NCBI RefSeq assembly: GCF_900090225.1
Contig: NZ_FMHY01000002.1
Coordinates: 3,658,001-3,722,000 of the forward strand
Source of the DNA: Micromonospora eburnea
GTDB lineage: Bacteria; Actinomycetota; Actinomycetes; Mycobacteriales; Micromonosporaceae
DNA length: 64,000 nt
Direction of reading: 5' to 3'
A program made the position numbers and the translations under genes. The first letter of the stretch is position 1. Every line of letters starts with the position of its first letter. The notes under the pieces were generated by a model. It worked only from the letters and a program-made list of their open reading frames with translations. It ran no database searches and had not been told where the DNA came from. Below are positions 8,175 through 16,013 of this stretch, piece after piece.

Positions 8175-8678
8175 ATGGAGAGTCGCGCCAAGGCGATGGG
8201 CCACGGGATCCATCCCATTCTGATCGTGTTCCCGCTGGGGCTGCTCGCCACCGCGGTGATCTTCGACATCCTCTACCTGGCCACGGACCGGACGAGTTTC
8301 CAGATCTCCGCCGCGCAGACGATGGGCATCGGAATCCTCGGCGGTCTCCTCGCCGGGCTGTTCGGTTTCATCGACTGGCGGGGCATCCCCGCCGGTACCC
8401 GCGCGAAACGGATCGGCGCCGCGCACGGCCTCGGCAACGTGGTGGTGCTGGCGTTGTTCGCGGCGAGCTGGTTCCAGCGGCTGGCCGCCACCAACTGGGA
8501 CCCGAGCGCCGGGGCCCTGATCTGCAGCTTCGTCGGTATCGCGCTCGCCGGGGTGACCGGCTGGCTCGGCGGTGAGCTGGTCGAGCGGCTCGGCGTCGGC
8601 GTGAGCGACGGGGCGGGCGTGAACGCTCCGAGTTCGTTGCGCCGGTCCGCCGGTCGGGCCCGGGCCCGCGGCGCCTGA
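8175..8678 (+). CDS. DUF2231 membrane protein
   Basis: A 167-residue integral membrane protein with four hydrophobic helices. The opening MGHGIHPILIVFPLGLLATA is the hallmark of DUF2231 proteins; later LFGFIDWRGIPAGTRAKRIG and a central AAHGLGNVVVL helix also fit. The ATG at 8175 is preceded by a GAAAGGGA ribosome binding site; an in-frame upstream ATG at 8136 would add 13 residues that do not look like the family. The C-terminal 30 residues are polar and cytoplasmic. Members are sometimes linked to haem or redox proteins, but nothing in the sequence identifies a role. Confidence 0.87.
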   Translation: MESRAKAMGHGIHPILIVFPLGLLATAVIFDILYLATDRTSFQISAAQTMGIGILGGLLAGLFGFIDWRGIPAGTRAKRIGAAHGLGNVVVLALFAASWFQRLAATNWDPSAGALICSFVGIALAGVTGWLGGELVERLGVGVSDGAGVNAPSSLRRSAGRARARGA

Positions 8679-8700
8679 ACCGGCCACCCATCACACCTCT

Positions 8701-8716
8701 TCGAACAGGCGTGCGA
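8701..8716 (+). promoter_or_regulatory. LexA/SOS box upstream of dinB
   Basis: TCGAACAGGCGTGCGA differs at a single position from the actinobacterial LexA consensus TCGAAC-N4-GTTCGA. It ends 10 bases before the GTG of the DNA polymerase IV gene and abuts a possible -10 (GAACAT, 8715-8720) placed six bases from the start. LexA bound here would block transcription until DNA damage. Confidence 0.75.
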
Positions 8717-8726
8717 ACATGGGTGC

Positions 8727-9914
8727 GTGTCGAGCGAGGCCACCATCCTGCACGCCGACCTGGACGCGTTCTACGCGTCGGTCGAGCAGCGCGACGATCC
8801 CCGGTTGCGGGGCCGCCCCGTGATCGTCGGCGGCGGGGTGGTCCTGGCGGCCAGTTACGAGGCGAAGGCGCGCGGGGTGCGCAGCGCGATGGGCGGGCGG
8901 CAGGCCCGGCGACTCTGCCCGGAGGCGATCGTGGTGCCGCCGCGGATGGCCGCGTACACGGCGGCGAGCCGGGCGGTGTTCGAGATCTTCCGGCGGACCA
9001 CGCCGCTGGTCGAGGGGCTCTCCATCGACGAGGCGTTCCTGGACGTGGGTGGGCTGCGCCGGCTGGTCGGCCCGCCCGCCGAGATCGGGGCGCGGCTGCG
9101 CCGGGAGGTACGCGAGCAGGTCGGCCTGCCGATCACGGTGGGGGTGGCCCGGACGAAGTTCCTGGCCAAGGTGGCCAGCGGGGTGGCCAAGCCGGACGGG
9201 CTGTTGGTCGTCGCGCCCGATCGGGAGCTGGCGTTCCTGCACCCGCTGCCGGTGGAGCGGTTGTGGGGCGTCGGGCCGGTGACCGCGGAGCGGCTGCGCG
9301 ACCGGGGCATCCGTACGGTGGGGCAGGTGGCCCGGCTCGACGAGCCGACGCTGGTGTCGCTGCTCGGCGCGGGCGCCGGCCGCCACCTGCACGCCCTCGC
9401 CCACAACCGCGACCCGCGCGTGGTGCAGGTCGGGCGGCGGCGGTCCTCGATGGGGGCCCAGCACGCGCTGAGCCGCGCGCCGCACTCCCCCGCCGAGCTG
9501 GACGCCGTCCTGGCCGGGCTGGTCGACCGGGTGACCGGGCGGATGCGTTCGGCGCGACGCGCCGGGCGCACGGTGACCCTGCGGCTGCGTTTCGCCGACT
9601 ACACCCGGGCGACCCGCTCACGCACCCTCGACAAGGCGACCGCTCAGACCTTGCCGCTGTGCGAGGCGGCGCGGGCGCTGCTGCGCGCGGCGCTGCCGGA
9701 GATCGAGACCCGGGGCGTGACGCTGCTCGGGGTGTCCGTCGGCAACCTCGACGACGGGCACGTGCAGTTGACGCTGCCGTTCAGCCGCGACCCGGGCGTA
9801 GAGCTGGACGCGGCGGTGGACGCGGTCCGGGACCGGTTCGGATCAACCGCGCTGACCCGGGCGGTGCTGCTCGGGCGCGATCCGGGCCTGGAGATGCCCC
9901 GGCTGCCGGACTGA
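8727..9914 (+). CDS. dinB: DNA polymerase IV (Y-family translesion polymerase)
   Basis: A 395-residue Y-family polymerase. The catalytic metal motifs are intact: HADLDAFYASVEQ at the N-terminus and LSIDEAFLDVGG about residue 100. The helix-hairpin-helix region follows (VERLWGVGPVTAERLRDRGI), then a little-finger domain beginning near VGRRRSSMGAQHAL. The C-terminus ends without an obvious beta-clamp QLxLF peptide; QLTLPF near the end (VQLTLPFSRD) is a plausible clamp-binding variant. It copies past damaged bases at low fidelity. The GTG start is separated by ten bases from an SOS box, so damage induction is likely. Confidence 0.95.
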   Translation: MSSEATILHADLDAFYASVEQRDDPRLRGRPVIVGGGVVLAASYEAKARGVRSAMGGRQARRLCPEAIVVPPRMAAYTAASRAVFEIFRRTTPLVEGLSIDEAFLDVGGLRRLVGPPAEIGARLRREVREQVGLPITVGVARTKFLAKVASGVAKPDGLLVVAPDRELAFLHPLPVERLWGVGPVTAERLRDRGIRTVGQVARLDEPTLVSLLGAGAGRHLHALAHNRDPRVVQVGRRRSSMGAQHALSRAPHSPAELDAVLAGLVDRVTGRMRSARRAGRTVTLRLRFADYTRATRSRTLDKATAQTLPLCEAARALLRAALPEIETRGVTLLGVSVGNLDDGHVQLTLPFSRDPGVELDAAVDAVRDRFGSTALTRAVLLGRDPGLEMPRLPD

Positions 9915-10082
9915 CCGCCGAGGTCGGGTGCTCCGCAGCTGATCTGAACGCCTGGACGGCAATCCGATCCGGATCGTGGCCGGCCGGGGGTCGAGCCGTC
10001 GCGGCCCGGGTCGGCGTCCGGCACCGGCCGGCCCGATAACCGGTCGTCGCGGCACCGGACGCTGCCACACAATCGTCCAATC

Positions 10083-10892
10083 ATGAGTACCCGCCTGCGG
10101 GCCATCGCCCGCGAGACCCTGGACATCCTCGACGCCGGCCGGTACGTCAACGGCCGGGGTGAGACGGTGGCGCTCGCCGGTCCGGTGCGCGCCGCCGTCG
10201 CCGGCACCCGCCTGCACCTGCCCGACGAGCCGCTGCCCACCCCGCCGGTCGGCGGCGACGGCCCGGCCATCGAGGTGACCGGGGAGAGCACCCTGTTGGC
10301 CGCCCGGCGTCTGGCCGCCGGCGGGGACGTCGCCGCGCTGGTCTTCGCCTCGGCGAAGAACCCGGGCGGCGGATTCCGCACCGGCGCGCAGGCGCAGGAG
10401 GAGAGCGTCGCCCGAGCCTCCGCGCTCTTCCCCTGCCTGAGTTCCGTCCCCGGGTTCTACGACTTCCACCGCGACCAGCGGGACCTGCTCTACAGCGACC
10501 GGGTGATCCACTCGCCCCGGGTGCCGGTGTTCCGCGACGACAAGGGGCGGCTGCTCGACGACCTCCACGAGGTGTCGCTGCTGACCACCGCCGCACCCAA
10601 CCGTGGCGCGGTGCTGCGTAACCAGCCCGCCGACGCCGACCAGGTCGGGCCGGTGCTGCGTACCCGGGCACGGCGGGTGCTCGCCGTCGCCGCCGCGTAC
10701 GGCCACCGGCGGCTGGTGCTCGGCGCGTGGGGGTGCGGGGTGTTCCGCAACGACCCGGCGACGGTGGCGGAGGCGTTCGCGCTCGCCCTCGCCGACTCCG
10801 CCGGTTGGTTCGACCAGGTCACCTTCGCGGTGCTGGACCGGGCGGACGGGCCGGTGCGCGGGGCGTTCGCCGCCCGCTTCGATCCGGCCTGA
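10083..10892 (+). CDS. TIGR02452-family protein, microbial PARG-like macrodomain
   Basis: A 269-residue protein of the TIGR02452/DUF2263 family. The poly(ADP-ribose) glycohydrolase-like signature is visible in NPGGGFRTGAQAQEESVAR, combining a GGG phosphate loop with the QEE acidic pair that in bacterial-type PARG removes ADP-ribose. A later VLGAWGCGVFRNDP block is the second family signature. It would act in the cytoplasm on ADP-ribosylated macromolecules. It is a single gene after dinB, separated by 168 bases. A strong hairpin downstream serves as bidirectional terminator against the convergent ABC operon. Confidence 0.88.
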   Translation: MSTRLRAIARETLDILDAGRYVNGRGETVALAGPVRAAVAGTRLHLPDEPLPTPPVGGDGPAIEVTGESTLLAARRLAAGGDVAALVFASAKNPGGGFRTGAQAQEESVARASALFPCLSSVPGFYDFHRDQRDLLYSDRVIHSPRVPVFRDDKGRLLDDLHEVSLLTTAAPNRGAVLRNQPADADQVGPVLRTRARRVLAVAAAYGHRRLVLGAWGCGVFRNDPATVAEAFALALADSAGWFDQVTFAVLDRADGPVRGAFAARFDPA

Positions 10893-10941
10893 CCGTGGGC
10901 GGTCAGCGGGGCAGCGCCGACAGCCCGACGCCCGGTACGCG

Positions 10942-10973
10942 TGATCGCCGGACCCGGAAGGGACCGGCGATCA
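10942..10973. terminator. Bidirectional hairpin between convergent genes
   Basis: TGATCGCCGG (10942-10951) pairs perfectly with CCGGCGATCA (10964-10973). The enclosed 12 bases can extend the stem by CCC/GGG around a GGAA tetraloop after one A-A mismatch. It lies between the stops of the PARG-like gene and the convergent ABC permease gene. Confidence 0.75.
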
Positions 10974-10986
10974 TCGCCTGGCGCGG

Positions 10987-11973
10987 CTACGCGATGCGGC
11001 GGATCCGGCGGATGGCGAAATAGACCAGGAGCAGAGCGAGCACGACGAAGATGCCGGTCTCGATGCCCTGGAAGAGCCAGAACCGGCTCCCCGGTTGGTA
11101 GAGCTGCCAGTTGTAGGCACCGGGCCCGAGGCCCAGCTCGGCACCGCAGGCATGGCCGTCCGGCCCCTGGCCACCCGGCGGGCAGGCGATCTGGGTGTCG
11201 GCCGCCACCATTGTCCCGTCGGCGTTGCGAACCCCACTGGAGAGGACCCAGTCGCCACGGGACATCGGTCGGTCCGCCCCCACTATCGGGAAGGTGAGGG
11301 TACGGGCGGGTTGGTAGTGCGGCCTGGCCAGGATCGCCACCGCTGCCCGTACGCCGACGAAGCCGACGAGGGTGACGGCCATGGCGGGCAGCATCCGACG
11401 CCAGACGGTGCCGGCGAAGATGCCGAGCGCCACAGCGAAGAGGGTGTAGCCGATCGGGGCGACGCCCTGCAGGTCGAAAATCATGAAGCCCATCCGGCCC
11501 TCGTGTGCGGCCTCGGTCAGCGGGCTGACGAACCAGGACATGCCCAGCCCGTAGCAGACCGCGAGGGCGACCACGGCCGCGCCGACGAGCCCGAACTTCA
11601 CCAGCGCCCAGCGGGTACGGCCGACGCCCTGGGTCCAGACGAAGCGGTGCGTGCCATGTTCCACCTCCCGGGCCACCAGCGGGGCGCCCCAGAACAGGCC
11701 GACCAGAATCGGCAGGACGAGCAGCAGAACGGCCAGCAGGTTCAGGCTGCCGTACCGGTTCGTGAACTGGCGGAACGCCCCTTCACAGCTGGACACGGAC
11801 TCCGGCGTGGGGTCGGTGCCGGCCAGCTGGCGCACGCAGTCGGGCAGGCCGAGGTCGGCGAACGTGTGCCGCATGGACAGGCCGATCGGGATCATCAGCG
11901 CGGCGAGCGCCGCGAACGCGACGACGGTGAACAGTGCCTGTTTGCGGTGTTGCCGCCAGGTCAGCCAGATCAT
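10987..11973 (-). CDS. ABC transporter permease (GntR-regulated ABC-2-like)
   Basis: A 328-residue membrane protein with six hydrophobic segments and a large extracytoplasmic loop between segments 5 and 6 (about residues 215-300) containing two Cys near ACPPGGQ/HACGAE. The opening MIWLTWRQHRKQALF is typical of permeases in actinobacterial GntR/ABC operons. The ATG at 11973 overlaps the stop of the ATPase gene (ATGA); an in-frame start at 11988 would add five residues and ignore that coupling. With the ATPase it would form an exporter of unknown substrate, probably for envelope stress or peptide detoxification as in YtrA-type systems. Confidence 0.85.
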   Translation of the reverse strand: MIWLTWRQHRKQALFTVVAFAALAALMIPIGLSMRHTFADLGLPDCVRQLAGTDPTPESVSSCEGAFRQFTNRYGSLNLLAVLLLVLPILVGLFWGAPLVAREVEHGTHRFVWTQGVGRTRWALVKFGLVGAAVVALAVCYGLGMSWFVSPLTEAAHEGRMGFMIFDLQGVAPIGYTLFAVALGIFAGTVWRRMLPAMAVTLVGFVGVRAAVAILARPHYQPARTLTFPIVGADRPMSRGDWVLSSGVRNADGTMVAADTQIACPPGGQGPDGHACGAELGLGPGAYNWQLYQPGSRFWLFQGIETGIFVVLALLLVYFAIRRIRRIA

Positions 11974-12860
11974 GCCGGCACCCCCCACTCGGTGTGACTC
12001 GCCGCCGTGTCGCCGTCGGCCAGGTAGGCCAGGATGACGTCCTCCAGGCCGACCTCACGCTCGGTCCAGGCGGGATCGTTGATCGTGCCGTTGACGCGGA
12101 CCAGCAGTGTGGACTGCCGGTCGGTGTGGCTGGCCCGGACCACGGCCGCGACCCCGCCGAGCGGGCCGCCGTCGTGCCGGGGGCCCACCAGCTGCCGGTG
12201 CTCGGCCACGATGTCGTCGACCGGGCCGGCGAGTCGCACCCGGGCGGACTGCAAAACGATCAGGTGGTCGCAGACCCGCTCCAGGTCCGCCAGCAGGTGC
12301 GACGAGAGCAGGACGGTGGTGCCGGCCTCGGCCACGCTGCCCATCAGTGACTGGAGGAACTCCCGCCGGGCCAGCGGGTCAAGACTGGCGACCGGCTCGT
12401 CGAGCAGCAGCAGCCGGGGCCGTTTGGCCAGCGCCAGCGCCAGCGCAACCTGGGCCCGCTGCCCGCCGGACAGTTTGCCGACCGGCCGGTTCGGCGGGAT
12501 ACCGAGCTGGGCCAGCCGGTTGCGGGCCAGGGCCGAGTCCCACCGCCGGTTCAGCTTCGCGCCGACGGCGACCAGTTCGGCGGCGCTGAAGTCCCGGTAC
12601 AACGGGGTGTCCTGGGCGACGAAGCCGATGTCGGCCAGGGCGCCGGTGTTGTCGTAGGGCGACTGGCCGAACACCCGCACGGCCCCGGCGTCCGGCCGGA
12701 GCAGGCCCACGGCCAGGTGCAGCAGGGTGCTCTTGCCCGCGCCGTTCGGCCCGACCAGGGCGGCGACCCGCCCGGCCGGCAGGTGCAGCGAGCAGTCCCG
12801 CAGCGCCCAGGTGTTGCCGTAACGCTTGCCTAACTGGTCGGCCTCCAGGACCACGTCCAT
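11970..12860 (-). CDS. ABC transporter ATP-binding protein
   Basis: A 296-residue ABC ATPase with all motifs: Walker A GPNGAGKST, the signature KLSGGQRAQVALALAL (split at LSGGQ), Walker B RLLLLDEPVASLD and an H-loop in VLLSSHLLADLE. The C-terminal 90 residues form the accessory domain seen in ABC-2-type export ATPases. The ATG at 12860 has a GGAGAGGA site upstream. It lies 19 bases after the GntR gene and overlaps the permease gene by four bases, so the three form one operon. Confidence 0.93.
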   Translation of the reverse strand: MDVVLEADQLGKRYGNTWALRDCSLHLPAGRVAALVGPNGAGKSTLLHLAVGLLRPDAGAVRVFGQSPYDNTGALADIGFVAQDTPLYRDFSAAELVAVGAKLNRRWDSALARNRLAQLGIPPNRPVGKLSGGQRAQVALALALAKRPRLLLLDEPVASLDPLARREFLQSLMGSVAEAGTTVLLSSHLLADLERVCDHLIVLQSARVRLAGPVDDIVAEHRQLVGPRHDGGPLGGVAAVVRASHTDRQSTLLVRVNGTINDPAWTEREVGLEDVILAYLADGDTAASHTEWGVPA

Positions 12861-12879
12861 CCTCTGTCCTCTCCTCCGC

Positions 12880-13287
12880 TCACGCGGGCTCCTTCTGCGG
12901 TGACTGGTCGGCGAGCGCGGCCCGCATGGTGGTCTCCACCAGGGCGACGACGTCCTCGGGGGTGAGCCCCGCGGCGCGTGCCCGGTGCAGCCAGGCCAGC
13001 AGGTCTTCGCGCAGCTCGGCCTGGTTGGGCAGGGACGCGCCCGCCAGGGTCCGCTCGACGAACGTGCCGACCCCGGGCCGGCCGCCGACCAGACCCTCGA
13101 TCTCCAATTCGCGGTACGCCTTGAGCACCGTGTTCGGGTTGATCGCCAACGACTGCGCGACGTCACGAACCTTCGGCAGCTGGTCGCCCGGCGCCAACAG
13201 TCCGACCCGGAGCGCCTGTTTCACCTGCTGCACGAGCTGCATGTAGGTGTTCACCTTCGACCGGCTGTCCAGCACAAACTCGATCAC
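12880..13287 (-). CDS. GntR family regulator, YtrA subfamily
   Basis: A 135-residue one-domain GntR protein. The winged helix opens with SKVNTYMQLVQQVKQAL, contains GDQLPKVRDVAQSLAINPNTVLKAY (split at VRDVAQ) and ends with GLVGGRPGVGTFVER; a short C-terminal helical tail replaces a ligand domain, as in the YtrA subfamily. Such regulators repress their own ABC operon until cell-wall-active compounds appear. The GTG start at 13287 lies just downstream of a near-perfect inverted repeat at the promoter, and the ABC ATPase and permease genes follow directly. Confidence 0.9.
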   Translation of the reverse strand: MIEFVLDSRSKVNTYMQLVQQVKQALRVGLLAPGDQLPKVRDVAQSLAINPNTVLKAYRELEIEGLVGGRPGVGTFVERTLAGASLPNQAELREDLLAWLHRARAAGLTPEDVVALVETTMRAALADQSPQKEPA

Positions 13288-13307
13288 CCAGGACGTTCCT
13301 CTCTATT

Positions 13308-13325
13308 GTCCTACGGCAGTAGGAC
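13308..13325 (-). promoter_or_regulatory. Inverted repeat at YtrA-type promoter
   Basis: GTCCTAC (13308-13314) and GTAGGAC (13319-13325) are perfect arms with a GGCA spacer, 20 bases upstream of the GntR start. On the minus strand TATAGT overlaps the distal arm and can serve as -10. The layout is that of an autoregulatory GntR operator. Confidence 0.7.
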
Positions 13326-13451
13326 TATAGAGCAGCGTTGTCGTGATCGGTGACGCTGTCAAGGCCCACCCCGGCGCGTCGCCCGATGTGCTGACGTCCG
13401 ATCCGGACGGGGGGTCCGGGCCTGTCGGTGGCTGGCCGTACCCTGGGGCCC

Positions 13452-14552
13452 GTGGCGGGTTCGGTCGATCGCGTGCAGGTGCTCGGCTTCCGGATGCGGG
13501 TCCAGCAGTTGGACCGCACGGACGGCACGTTGGGCGACACGGCCGTGCTCGACATCGGCGTGCAGGACACCGGGCCGGACGGCGGGCGGTGGGCGCTGCG
13601 CAACCGAGGGCTCGCCGGCCCGGTGCTCGCCGAGGCCGACCTGGCCACGATGTGGACCGTGCGCGGCGCTCCCCACCTCTATCGCCGTGAGGATCTGCCG
13701 CAGGTCGCCGCCGCCGTGACGCCGTTCTCCGACGCGGACGCCGGCAAGCGCATCTACGACGCGGCCAAGCCGTTGAAGGCGGCCGGCATCGGCAACCTGG
13801 CCGCGCTGGACGCGGTCGCCACCGCCATGCGGTCGGTGGTGACGGAGCCACTGGTCAAGGGCGAGGTGTCCGCCCGGGTGGCCGCCCTGATGCCCGAGCC
13901 CTACCTGCGATTCTGCCGGCCGTGCGACGGCATCCACCTCTACGAGATGCCGTTCCGGCTCGCGGCGGTGCGCGCCGGGCTGGAGCTGCGGGCCGGCACG
14001 TCGCCGCCGGTGCTGCAACCGATCGCCGGTTTCCGGCCGGCGGATCACGTGCCGGAGCGGTTCGACCTGATCCGCGCCTACCTGCGGCTGCTCGGCCCGG
14101 CCACGCCCAAGCACGTCGCCGACTACCTCGACGCGCCGGTCAAGGACGTCAAGGCCCGCTGGCCGGCCGACGTAGCCGAGGTGTCGGTCGCCGGCGAAAC
14201 CCGGTGGGTGCTCTCCGCCGACGCCGACCGGTTCGACGCGCCGCGCCCGCAGGCGGTCCGGCTGCTCGGCCCGTTCGACCTGTTCCTGCAGGCCAAGGAC
14301 CGCCCGCTGCTGGTCGACGACCCGGCCCGGGCCAAGGCCCTCTGGCCGGTGCTCGGCCGGCCCGGCGCGGTGGTCGCCGCCGGTGAGCTCGCCGGCACCT
14401 GGCGGCCACGTCAGTCCGGCGGGAAGCTGACGGTGCAGGTGGCGCTGTGGTCGGCGGCGTCCACCCGCCTCCGGGCCGCCATCACCGAGCAGGCCGAGCA
14501 GCTGGCCGCGCACCGGCAGGTCCGACTGGTCGAGGCGGACTTCACCGACTGA
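13452..14552 (+). CDS. Winged-helix DNA-binding domain protein (HTH_42, YcaQ/AlkX-like)
   Basis: A 366-residue protein of the winged-helix PF06224 family. Visible blocks are MWTVRGAPHLYRREDLP near residue 75, RFCRPCDGIHLYEMPFRL near 155, an YLRLLGPATPKHVADYLD helix-turn region and a C-terminal LLGPFDLFLQAKDRPLLV block (split at DLFLQ). Relatives unhook DNA interstrand cross-links as glycosylases; many actinobacterial members are uncharacterised. I chose GTG at 13452: a TACCCT -10 (13439-13444) lies seven bases upstream, fitting a leaderless transcript. An in-frame start at 13428 would lie upstream of that promoter. Single gene. Confidence 0.82.
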   Translation: MAGSVDRVQVLGFRMRVQQLDRTDGTLGDTAVLDIGVQDTGPDGGRWALRNRGLAGPVLAEADLATMWTVRGAPHLYRREDLPQVAAAVTPFSDADAGKRIYDAAKPLKAAGIGNLAALDAVATAMRSVVTEPLVKGEVSARVAALMPEPYLRFCRPCDGIHLYEMPFRLAAVRAGLELRAGTSPPVLQPIAGFRPADHVPERFDLIRAYLRLLGPATPKHVADYLDAPVKDVKARWPADVAEVSVAGETRWVLSADADRFDAPRPQAVRLLGPFDLFLQAKDRPLLVDDPARAKALWPVLGRPGAVVAAGELAGTWRPRQSGGKLTVQVALWSAASTRLRAAITEQAEQLAAHRQVRLVEADFTD

Positions 14553-14922
14553 CGCCCGGGGGCACGGCGGTGGCCGTGGACGGTCGCCACGGGCGGGCGT
14601 TCGACGACCCATGACCGGTTGGGCAGGTAGCCCGGCCGGCTGCTGCCGTCTCCGCCGCCGCCCGGTCGGCACGCCTGCCGCCCCGGGGCAGCGCCGAGAC
14701 GAGTACGCCTGCCGCGGCTGCCGCCCGCGCTCCGGGCGCCGCCCGCTGTCGGCGCGGTGTCGCCCGCGCGGGGTGACCGGCGGGGAGACGAAGACGGCGC
14801 GCCAATTCCCGTCGGTAGGAAATCTTCCCCCACAGCGTTGACTTTGGTGATTTCCAACACAACAATCACCGTCTATATCGATGCTCATCGCTATAGATGA
14901 GTGACTATGGGAGGAGGTTCCC
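14553..14922. other. Intergenic region with promoter-like AT-rich end
   Basis: No convincing gene is seen over 370 bases; a 76-codon frame from 14611 is Arg/Pro/Gly-rich and looks like GC-driven noise. From 14830 composition turns AT-rich: TTGACT (14838-14843) followed 17 bases later by AACAAT (14861-14866) could be a weak promoter for the Cys-rich protein gene, and a near-perfect palindrome follows at 14872-14897. Confidence 0.5.
14872..14897. promoter_or_regulatory. Near-perfect palindrome, operator candidate
   Basis: TCTATATCGATG (14872-14883) and CATCGCTATAGA (14886-14897) are 12-base inverted arms with a single mismatch and a CT centre. It lies between the putative -10 and the ribosome binding site (GGGAGGAGG, 14909-14917) of the Cys-rich protein gene, a position suited to a repressor. 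Confidence 0.5.
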
Positions 14923-15333
14923 GTGGCAGCTCTGCAAGGCGAGATGTCCTGGTTCTGCTGCGGCAGCGCCTGGGGTCCCTGCGGCACCGCGGGCGGAGGC
15001 GCCTGCGGCACCTGCAAGTCGGGCAACTACCAGCACGCCTGGCCCAACGCCTCGGACGCATGCTTCGCCATCACCCGTCCGGACAGCTGCGGCATCAGCA
15101 TGAGCCGCCGCACCTGCGGCTTCACGCACTACACCACCAACCCGTGCAGCGGCAAGCGGATCGGCACCACGATCGCCGACTGCGGCCCGCAGACCGATCT
15201 GTGGTGCGGCGAGCGCACGTGCTGCGGCGCGTCCTGCGGCACCAACCGCATCATCGACCTCACGCCCGCGGCGTACAGCGCCATCGCCAGTCTCTCCACC
15301 GGGCTGCGGCCCTGCTCGGTCGACGTCGTCTGA
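14923..15333 (+). CDS. Cys-rich double-psi beta-barrel (barwin/RlpA-like) protein
   Basis: A 136-residue protein with 15 cysteines. The C-terminal half resembles a barwin/RlpA-type double-psi beta-barrel: TTIADCGPQ, then a Cys-rich insert, then RIIDLTPAAYSAIASL and CSVDVV, where the conserved Asp residues of that fold occur. The N-terminus has no signal peptide, odd for a protein so rich in likely disulfides. The GTG at 14923 has a strong GGGAGGAGG site. It is followed after 16 bases by a Tat-signal protein and then a MauE-like gene, suggesting export with, and oxidation by, those partners. The cysteine pattern also recalls methylamine dehydrogenase light chain, but I see no clear match. Confidence 0.7.
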   Translation: MAALQGEMSWFCCGSAWGPCGTAGGGACGTCKSGNYQHAWPNASDACFAITRPDSCGISMSRRTCGFTHYTTNPCSGKRIGTTIADCGPQTDLWCGERTCCGASCGTNRIIDLTPAAYSAIASLSTGLRPCSVDVV

Positions 15334-15349
15334 ACGGGAGGACGCCAGG

Positions 15350-15946
15350 ATGAAACAGACCCTGAACCGCCGACGGCTGCTCGCCACCGCCGCGCTCGGT
15401 GGCGTGGTCGGCGCCACCGGGCTCGGCTCGCTCGCCCCCGAGGCGGCCTTCGCCGCCGAGCCCGTCACCGTCGAACCCGGTGCCCCGGACCCGAACTTCG
15501 CCGAGGGCCGGATCAGCAAGATCTCCGGCCACATGCTGCTGGTCACCGGCTCGGACATGGTCCTGCACTCGATCCGGGTCACCGACGGCACCAGCATCTG
15601 GAAGCTGAATCCGACCACCTTCGACCAGGTGGCGATCGGGGACGGACTCTACGCCCGCGGCCTCCGCCTGCCCGACGGGACACTCGCCGCGGACTCCATC
15701 TGGGTCAACATCGTCAACCTGCACGCGCACATCGCGTCGGTCGGCCGCAACATGCTGCACCTCGACCACCAGGGCCGCCGGATCGTCGCGCACGTCGTGC
15801 CGGGACGATCCGCCGCGGTCTACAACGGCACCCCGGCGGTCAGCGACATGTCGCTGCTGCGGGTCGGCCGGCACGTCCAGGTGCTCGGCGCCTGGCATCC
15901 GGACACCAACGAGATCAGCATCGCCACCGTCTACGCCGCCGCCTGA
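15350..15946 (+). CDS. Tat-signal secreted protein (DUF5666-like beta-barrel)
   Basis: A 198-residue protein starting with a textbook twin-arginine signal (LNRRRLLATAALGGVVG) and an Ala-x-Ala cleavage region near residue 36. The mature part consists of repeated short beta units (GRISKISGHMLLVTG, then DGLYARGLRLPDGTLAADSI split at LRLPDG) reminiscent of DUF5666/OB-like barrels. The ATG has a GGGAGGA site at 15336-15342. It sits between the Cys-rich protein and the MauE-like gene in the same direction. Because the Cys-rich protein lacks its own signal, this Tat protein could carry it across the membrane; that is inference from context. Confidence 0.72.
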   Translation: MKQTLNRRRLLATAALGGVVGATGLGSLAPEAAFAAEPVTVEPGAPDPNFAEGRISKISGHMLLVTGSDMVLHSIRVTDGTSIWKLNPTTFDQVAIGDGLYARGLRLPDGTLAADSIWVNIVNLHAHIASVGRNMLHLDHQGRRIVAHVVPGRSAAVYNGTPAVSDMSLLRVGRHVQVLGAWHPDTNEISIATVYAAA

Positions 15947-16013
15947 TCGGCGACGCCCGGGCGGCCGCCTACCGCCCGGGCACCGCCGGCCGGACCTTCC
16001 GATGGGAGAACCC

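Noticed and set aside
14611..14841. 76-codon frame in the gap before the Cys-rich protein gene
   Set aside because: Arg/Gly/Pro-rich, no ribosome binding site, and it runs into the promoter-like AT-rich region.
14923..15333. Methylamine dehydrogenase light chain
   Set aside because: High cysteine content and a nearby MauE-like gene suggest it, but the residues forming the tryptophylquinone and the Tat signal of MauA are not seen, and the C-terminal half fits a double-psi barrel better.
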